64,000 bases of DNA from Pontibacter aydingkolensis. Its GTDB lineage: Bacteria > Bacteroidota > Bacteroidia > Cytophagales > Hymenobacteraceae. A program made the translations under genes and the position numbers. Positions 60,129 through 64,000 of this stretch are shown in pieces. The notes under the pieces were generated by a model, which saw only the letters and a program-made list of their open reading frames with translations, was not told where the DNA came from and ran no database searches. The stretch is from NCBI RefSeq assembly GCF_019443125.1, contig NZ_JAHYXK010000002.1, positions 434,001 to 498,000 on the forward strand, written 5' to 3'. The stretch's first letter is position 1; each line of letters starts with the position of its first letter.

Positions 60129-60605
60129 TTAGAACACCTGCCCCATCAACTCACGCACATAGGTCACATAGTCTGTGTTAGGTGGCGTGTAGCCGTTTTT
60201 GCGCAGGTCTGTGGCTACTTGAGCTCTGTGGTATGTAGCGTGGTTAAAAGCGTGTGTCAGGATGTCGAGCACGCGGGTGCTATACTTGTTGCCCTGGCTG
60301 TTGGTGTAATCTATCAGGCGGTTAAACTCGGCTTCGTCGGCGTTGGCAACAAGCTCAGCGATCTTATACGAAGCATTTTTGTGCAATGCCTTCAGTTCTT
60401 CCAGGTTATGTTCTTGCCATACTTTAACCGGGCTCTGCGTGCCGGTGATGCGTGCAATCCAGATGGCTTGTGCGTTTAAGGCATGGCTAAACAAGCGCAG
60501 CGAATTGTTTGGCACCTGTGGCAGCTTGCTGAAAACATCCAGCATGGTCTGATTTGCCCAGATGTTATATTCTGATAGATTTTTTAATACGTCGTTTCCT
60601 GTCAT
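60129..60605 (-). CDS. DinB-family four-helix protein
   Basis: 158 residues. The DinB/YfiT fold is recognised by three histidines on helices: FSHALNAQAIWIARITG (about 40-56) and THAFNHATYHRAQV (H136, H140, H144 region). These form a metal site. Bacteroidetes carry many DinB proteins, some acting as thiol-dependent transferases; the substrate is unknown. One base separates it from the DUF6970 lipoprotein gene upstream, so they are cotranscribed. Confidence 0.88.
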   Translation of the reverse strand: MTGNDVLKNLSEYNIWANQTMLDVFSKLPQVPNNSLRLFSHALNAQAIWIARITGTQSPVKVWQEHNLEELKALHKNASYKIAELVANADEAEFNRLIDYTNSQGNKYSTRVLDILTHAFNHATYHRAQVATDLRKNGYTPPNTDYVTYVRELMGQVF

Positions 60606-60606
60606 G

Positions 60607-61002
60607 TTACTTCTGTTCTCTTTTATCTTCCCAAATTAAGGTCTCATCAGACCGTTTCTCAAAAAAGTCTGTGCAGCGGCCATCGCCTTTGCCTGTTATA
60701 CCTCCGTCAGGCTCACATATTATGTTTCCGTTCTTATCATAAAGTTTGCTGGGTATATCGCAGCAACGGCCTGTCAGATAAAAAACTTCCTGGTCTTTAT
60801 AAGTGTATCGGTAAATTTTAGCGGGAGGGTTAGCAGTTTCGGCGTCCTGCATTTCCTGTATCAGTTGGTTTAACCAGGGAGCAGCCTGTGCGTTGGCAAC
60901 TTCGACATCTGATATCTGCGGCGAAACACCCGGCATGCAGGACAGTAAAACACCTGTTAGCATCGCTAAAAGTATAAACACCTGTAATTTCGTATGGCCC
61001 AT
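60607..61002 (-). CDS. DUF6970-like lipoprotein
   Basis: 131 residues. Signal peptide with lipobox LLSC (Cys22). The mature part has the pattern IYRYTYKDQEVFYLTGRCCDIPSKLYDKNGNIICEPDGGITGKGDGRC with four cysteines (CC, C, C), which I recall as the DUF6970 family. The cysteines probably form disulfides in the periplasm. A -7-like TACCTTTG lies 26 bp upstream (61029-61036). The function is unknown. It is the first gene of a pair with DinB. Confidence 0.75.
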   Translation of the reverse strand: MGHTKLQVFILLAMLTGVLLSCMPGVSPQISDVEVANAQAAPWLNQLIQEMQDAETANPPAKIYRYTYKDQEVFYLTGRCCDIPSKLYDKNGNIICEPDGGITGKGDGRCTDFFEKRSDETLIWEDKREQK

Positions 61003-61048
61003 AAGGCTTATGTGTTATAATGAAGGCGCAAAGGTAATAAACGAGACC

Positions 61049-61432
61049 TTAGTAAACATTAAAGTATACTATCCAATACGGTATAAAAATAATTAAGCCT
61101 ACGATTGCTGCCGTCATAGACGCCAGCAGCACAGCTCCGGCAGCCAAGTCTTTTGTTTTACCTGCCAACAGGTTATGCTCAGGCGATACCAGGTTGGTTA
61201 GCGTCTCCAGGGCAGTATTAAATGTTTCGGCCATCCATACAAGACCAATGCAGAAGATAAGGATGCACCACTCAGTGCGGGTAACCTCAAACCTATAAGC
61301 CATTACTGCTACTACGATGCTGGCTATAACGTGCAGGTGCATGTTAGGCTCTGATCGAAATACGGCTGCTAGCCCTTTAAAGGCAAATTTAAAACTATTG
61401 TACCTAGATATTAAGAAGGATGGTCTGGCCAT
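61049..61432 (-). CDS. dgkA: Diacylglycerol/undecaprenol kinase (DgkA family)
   Basis: 127 residues, three membrane helices. The family motif is ETFNTALETLTNLVSPEHNLLAGKTKDLAAGAVLLAS (about 69-105): E69 and the conserved AGxxKDxxAGAVL. In Gram-negatives this phosphorylates diacylglycerol; Bacteroidetes members may act on undecaprenol. The first part (FKFAFKGLAAVFRSEPNMHLHV) is also typical. Confidence 0.93.
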   Translation of the reverse strand: MARPSFLISRYNSFKFAFKGLAAVFRSEPNMHLHVIASIVVAVMAYRFEVTRTEWCILIFCIGLVWMAETFNTALETLTNLVSPEHNLLAGKTKDLAAGAVLLASMTAAIVGLIIFIPYWIVYFNVY

Positions 61433-61531
61433 AACATGAATTTTGTAATAGCTGCTTTAAATGCGTTTTACAGTAATCTAAAGTATAAGGTTAAATATTT
61501 AGTGCTATTTTAAATGAGGCTACGGGTAAGC

Positions 61532-63076
61532 CTATAGTGAGTCAGATTGAGCCTGCTCTTCATAAGCACTCTTTGTTAGCTCCATCAGCACATCATAGTA
61601 AGGCTTTTGCAGCATTTTAGATTTGAGCCAGGCATAAAAACTCATAGCCGCCAGGTCAGTTTGCTTAAAGGTGGTAAACTCCAGTGTGTTATCTACAAGC
61701 TGCACAAAAGCGGGTTTGGAAACCTGCTCCGGGTGCTCCAGCAAAAGCCTGATAAGCTCCAGGTAGTGTTTCACATTGCGGTACATCGGCTCGTCCCAAA
61801 GGTCTTTGTAAGCGCGCTCGAGGGCGCGCAGTTTGTTTTGCACCAGGTCTTCGTTGCCGAGCTCGTACTGTAGTATAAGTTCACCCAGCTTCTTTTTAAG
61901 CACCCACTCCCGCCCCATTTTCTCTTCGCACCATTTATCTGACCGTTTAATAGATAGCAGCAAACGGTTTGCTTTGCTGTAAGCGCCACCTGCAAAATAA
62001 TTAAAGCTAAGGCCAAGCTGTGCCGTTAACTGGTCTTTGGTGCTAAGGTTAATCTTATTGTTGCCGAGCAAGTGTTCCATAAGCTTAATAGCATCGTCGT
62101 TGCGGTTTAAGAATACCTGGTTTGCAACCATCAGAAAAGTATAGCGCGGCATAAAAAGGGCTGCATGACTTTTACCCTCTGTAGCCATGCAAGCGTGTAG
62201 TTGCTGCAGGTAATGTACCGATTGTTCAAACTTTTTATTGCGGTAAAGCACATGCGCGATCATGTATAGCAGGCTTATTTTATAGTACTGGTGTGCTTTT
62301 TTAAACCCATGCCCTTGTTCTGCCTCTTTATACTTGCTAATGATGTAAGGTTCAAACGAGAGAAAATCTTTACGGGCAAGTATAGCGCTTCGGGCAATAG
62401 ACATAAGCTTGTAAAGCAGAGAAGGACGCTGGCTTATAGCCTCCGACAAATCGTAGGTGCGCAGTACTTCTTGTATGATCCTGTCGAAATGCATGCCGCT
62501 GCCCTGTTTCCTTACTGCCCTGAGGCGCAGGTTAATAATGCTACTGGCAATGTTGGCGCGTTCGTCTTCGTCGGCTATCAGTTTGTTTTGGTTGCGCTTT
62601 TCTATGATCTGTTCCAATGGGTCGGCAAACTCATTGTCGGCTTTCTCTATCTGGAGGTTGTAAACGGTATTCAATAAGCCATACTGTTCGTTTGCCTGAG
62701 CCAGTTTTTCTGCTTTGCGCAATTGCGCCCAGGCTAGCCTGTCTATGCGCACATCAAAAAGGTAATTGGCCAACGATAGTAAACCATTTATGGGCGAGGC
62801 TGCAGTAATGTCCTCTTCCATGCGCTTAAGCAGTATAAAATCGGTAAGATGGCGCTGCAGGCGTTTGCGAAGCGCGTAATAGGCAACCGCGTTTGGCTCC
62901 TCAGGATACAGCAGCTGTATAAGTTGCTCTGAAGTATAGCTTTTTTGTTGCAGCAATAGTTTATAAAGCTCCAGGTCTTTGCGGGTCTTTTTCTTTTTCT
63001 GCCGCCTAATAAAAGTTGCCAGCTCCTTCCTGTCCTCCTCTGGCAAAGTTTCGATTGTCAATTTCAGGTCGTCCAT
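61532..63076 (-). CDS. Large all-helical protein, function unknown
   Basis: 514 residues, no signal peptide, almost entirely helical by pattern. The N-terminus has LPEEDRKELATFIRRQKKKKTRKDLELYKLLLQQ (basic, residues 12-45). The remainder shows TPR-like helix pairs (KKAHQYYKISLLYMIAHVLYRNKKFEQSVHYLQQL at about 260-295; TAQLGLSFNYFAGGAYSKANRLLLSI at about 345-370). It looks like a cytoplasmic scaffold. I recall similar Bacteroidetes-only hypotheticals of about 510 aa but no function. No operon partner. Confidence 0.65.
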   Translation of the reverse strand: MDDLKLTIETLPEEDRKELATFIRRQKKKKTRKDLELYKLLLQQKSYTSEQLIQLLYPEEPNAVAYYALRKRLQRHLTDFILLKRMEEDITAASPINGLLSLANYLFDVRIDRLAWAQLRKAEKLAQANEQYGLLNTVYNLQIEKADNEFADPLEQIIEKRNQNKLIADEDERANIASSIINLRLRAVRKQGSGMHFDRIIQEVLRTYDLSEAISQRPSLLYKLMSIARSAILARKDFLSFEPYIISKYKEAEQGHGFKKAHQYYKISLLYMIAHVLYRNKKFEQSVHYLQQLHACMATEGKSHAALFMPRYTFLMVANQVFLNRNDDAIKLMEHLLGNNKINLSTKDQLTAQLGLSFNYFAGGAYSKANRLLLSIKRSDKWCEEKMGREWVLKKKLGELILQYELGNEDLVQNKLRALERAYKDLWDEPMYRNVKHYLELIRLLLEHPEQVSKPAFVQLVDNTLEFTTFKQTDLAAMSFYAWLKSKMLQKPYYDVLMELTKSAYEEQAQSDSL

Positions 63077-63297
63077 ACTTTTGCCTGTTTATCCTCTTGT
63101 TTAAGAAGAGAAAGTAAGATAAGTATAAATTTCTAAAGTCTAATAAAGTATACTTAATAGTCTGTAATACAGCAGATTAAGTTTGTTAAATTTGATTTTG
63201 CAAAGTCTGTTTTTAGGAGATGTTGGCTTTGATAGGTATGAACATGGTTCTACATTTACATCATCATAGTACAAAATAAACCTAAAACCATACTTAT

Positions 63298-64000
63298 ATG
63301 AAAAAGCTGATACTTATACTTTTAGCCATATTCCCATACTTTGCAGTGCAGGCACAGGATGTGTTGCTGAAGCGCAACGGAGAAGAAATTCAAGTGAAGG
63401 TACAGGAGATTACGCTGGATGCGGTAAAATACAAGCGATATGATAACCTGGAAGGGCCAATTATCTCTATAGCAAAGCGAGATGTTTTTATGATCAAGTA
63501 TGAAAACGGCACCAAAGAAGTTTTCGAACAGACAGCACCTGCAGCCACGCCCCACCCTACCGCTACTGCCAGGCAGCGCTGGCAGGAATACGACCAGCAA
63601 AACCTAAAACTGTCCGGACCGCGCATTGGCTTTACTGTGCTTAGCGCTAAATACCGCGACGAGATACAGGAAGAGTTTGACACCAACGTAAATTCCTTTA
63701 TGACCCAGTTTGGATGGCAGTTCGAGACACGCGTGTTTACGCTTGAAAACGGTACGTCTGGGTTATTTGAATTCGTGCCTTTGATTGGAGGTTTAGAGCA
63801 GGGTAAGTTTTTGCCAAGCCTGAGCGCCCTTGTTGGCCTGCGCGGCGCCAAAGGTCTTGAATTTGGGGTTGGACCGAACATATCGCTGGGCGGGGCAGGT
63901 CTGGTATTGGCAGCTGGCACAAACTTCCAGAGTCAGGGAGTAAATTTTCCGGTAAACTTTGCCTTTGCCCCGTCTAAAGACGGCGGCAGGTTTAGCATGC
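63298..64000 (+). CDS. Secreted, probable outer-membrane protein; 3' end outside window
   Basis: ATG at 63298 (MKKLILILLAIFPYFAVQAQ signal peptide). The frame is open to the window edge, 234 codons. The mature part starts with a small domain (VLLKRNGEEIQVKVQEITLDAVKYKRYDN, then VFMIKYENGTKEVFEQ), a pattern I associate with secreted Bacteroidetes proteins that precede a barrel. It then has Gly-rich amphipathic strands (PSLSALVGLRGAKGLEFGVGPNISLGGAGLVLAAGTNF) as in a beta-barrel. The function is unknown. It is divergent from the helical protein gene, with 221 bp between. Confidence 0.75.
   Translation, partial: MKKLILILLAIFPYFAVQAQDVLLKRNGEEIQVKVQEITLDAVKYKRYDNLEGPIISIAKRDVFMIKYENGTKEVFEQTAPAATPHPTATARQRWQEYDQQNLKLSGPRIGFTVLSAKYRDEIQEEFDTNVNSFMTQFGWQFETRVFTLENGTSGLFEFVPLIGGLEQGKFLPSLSALVGLRGAKGLEFGVGPNISLGGAGLVLAAGTNFQSQGVNFPVNFAFAPSKDGGRFSM

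Larger units (their letters stand above)
1..64000. repeat. Highly iterated heptamer AAGTATA / TATACTT, dispersed over the whole window
   Basis: By hand count about 29 copies occur in the first 10 kb (both strands) and about 14 in the last 4 kb. About one to two per 10 kb would be expected by chance. Copies lie inside genes in any frame, in gaps and after terminators. Perfect palindromic forms such as AAGTATACTT occur at 5928-5937, around 9866 and around 22020. AAGTATG is also frequent, so the core may be AAGTATR. Confidence 0.85.

Noticed and set aside
1-64000. CRISPR arrays, insertion sequences, prophage, toxin-antitoxin or restriction systems
   Set aside because: No regularly spaced repeats, transposase, phage structural genes or restriction enzymes were seen on either strand.

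Overview
The window looks like chromosomal DNA from a Bacteroidota bacterium, most likely Cytophagales and probably a Hymenobacteraceae member close to Pontibacter (the genus is inference). Evidence: a GldJ-type lipoprotein beside a PorP/SprF-family protein (type IX secretion), a textbook Bacteroidetes promoter (TTTG, 19 nt, TAATTTTG), and many families typical of the phylum (DUF4175, DUF2490, DUF4382, DUF922, DUF4385, head-GIN DUF2807). Almost everything is core or lineage-conserved; I see no prophage, insertion sequence, CRISPR array, rRNA or tRNA.

Layout. 1-1.25 kb: 3' part of a DUF2807 gene, a small membrane protein and a zinc-ribbon protein (minus). 1.5-5.5 kb (plus): N-formylglutamate amidohydrolase-like, a DUF1704 metallopeptidase related to the eukaryotic tyrosine carboxypeptidase MATCAP, and a glutathione-synthetase-like ATP-grasp ligase, ended by a terminator; this reads as a ligase plus two hydrolases acting on one unknown amide-linked product. 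5.5-6.17 kb: a gene-free stretch holding a perfect promoter, a structured ~250-nt candidate small RNA and two terminators. 6.2-8.9 kb: envelope proteins including two tandem TonB_C/MORN paralogues. 9-20.7 kb: ABC exporter, SLC13 carrier, fasciclin, rhomboid, polyprenyl synthase, RNase R and a TPR-like protein. 20.7-33.7 kb (minus): duplicated-NBD ABC ATPase, lspA, ileS, RND/MMPL exporter, a 55-aa two-cysteine protein, MscS, glyS. 34-38.4 kb: PiT-like carrier, small acidic protein, DUF4385, Kef-type antiporter. 38.4-39.6 kb: a 1.18-kb AT-rich gene-free stretch with DnaA-box-like sequences. 39.6-48.3 kb (minus): Ig-like lipoprotein, methyltransferase, mnmG with a perfect parS site just upstream, ybeY, RsbW-like ATPase, DUF4175. 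48.4-64 kb: exonuclease III, AhpD-like, ComF, DUF922, creatininase, gldJ-porP, AsmA, DUF4382, DinB, DUF6970, DgkA, an all-helical protein and a partial outer-membrane protein.

The parS site, mnmG and two clusters of DnaA-box-like sequences suggest that the window lies near the replication origin (inference). The strongest signal that genes do not explain is the heptamer AAGTATA/TATACTT, present at roughly three copies per kb on both strands, inside and outside genes, including perfect palindromic copies. Several families of inverted-repeat elements also sit between genes. All calls come from reading the sequence; no database search was possible.
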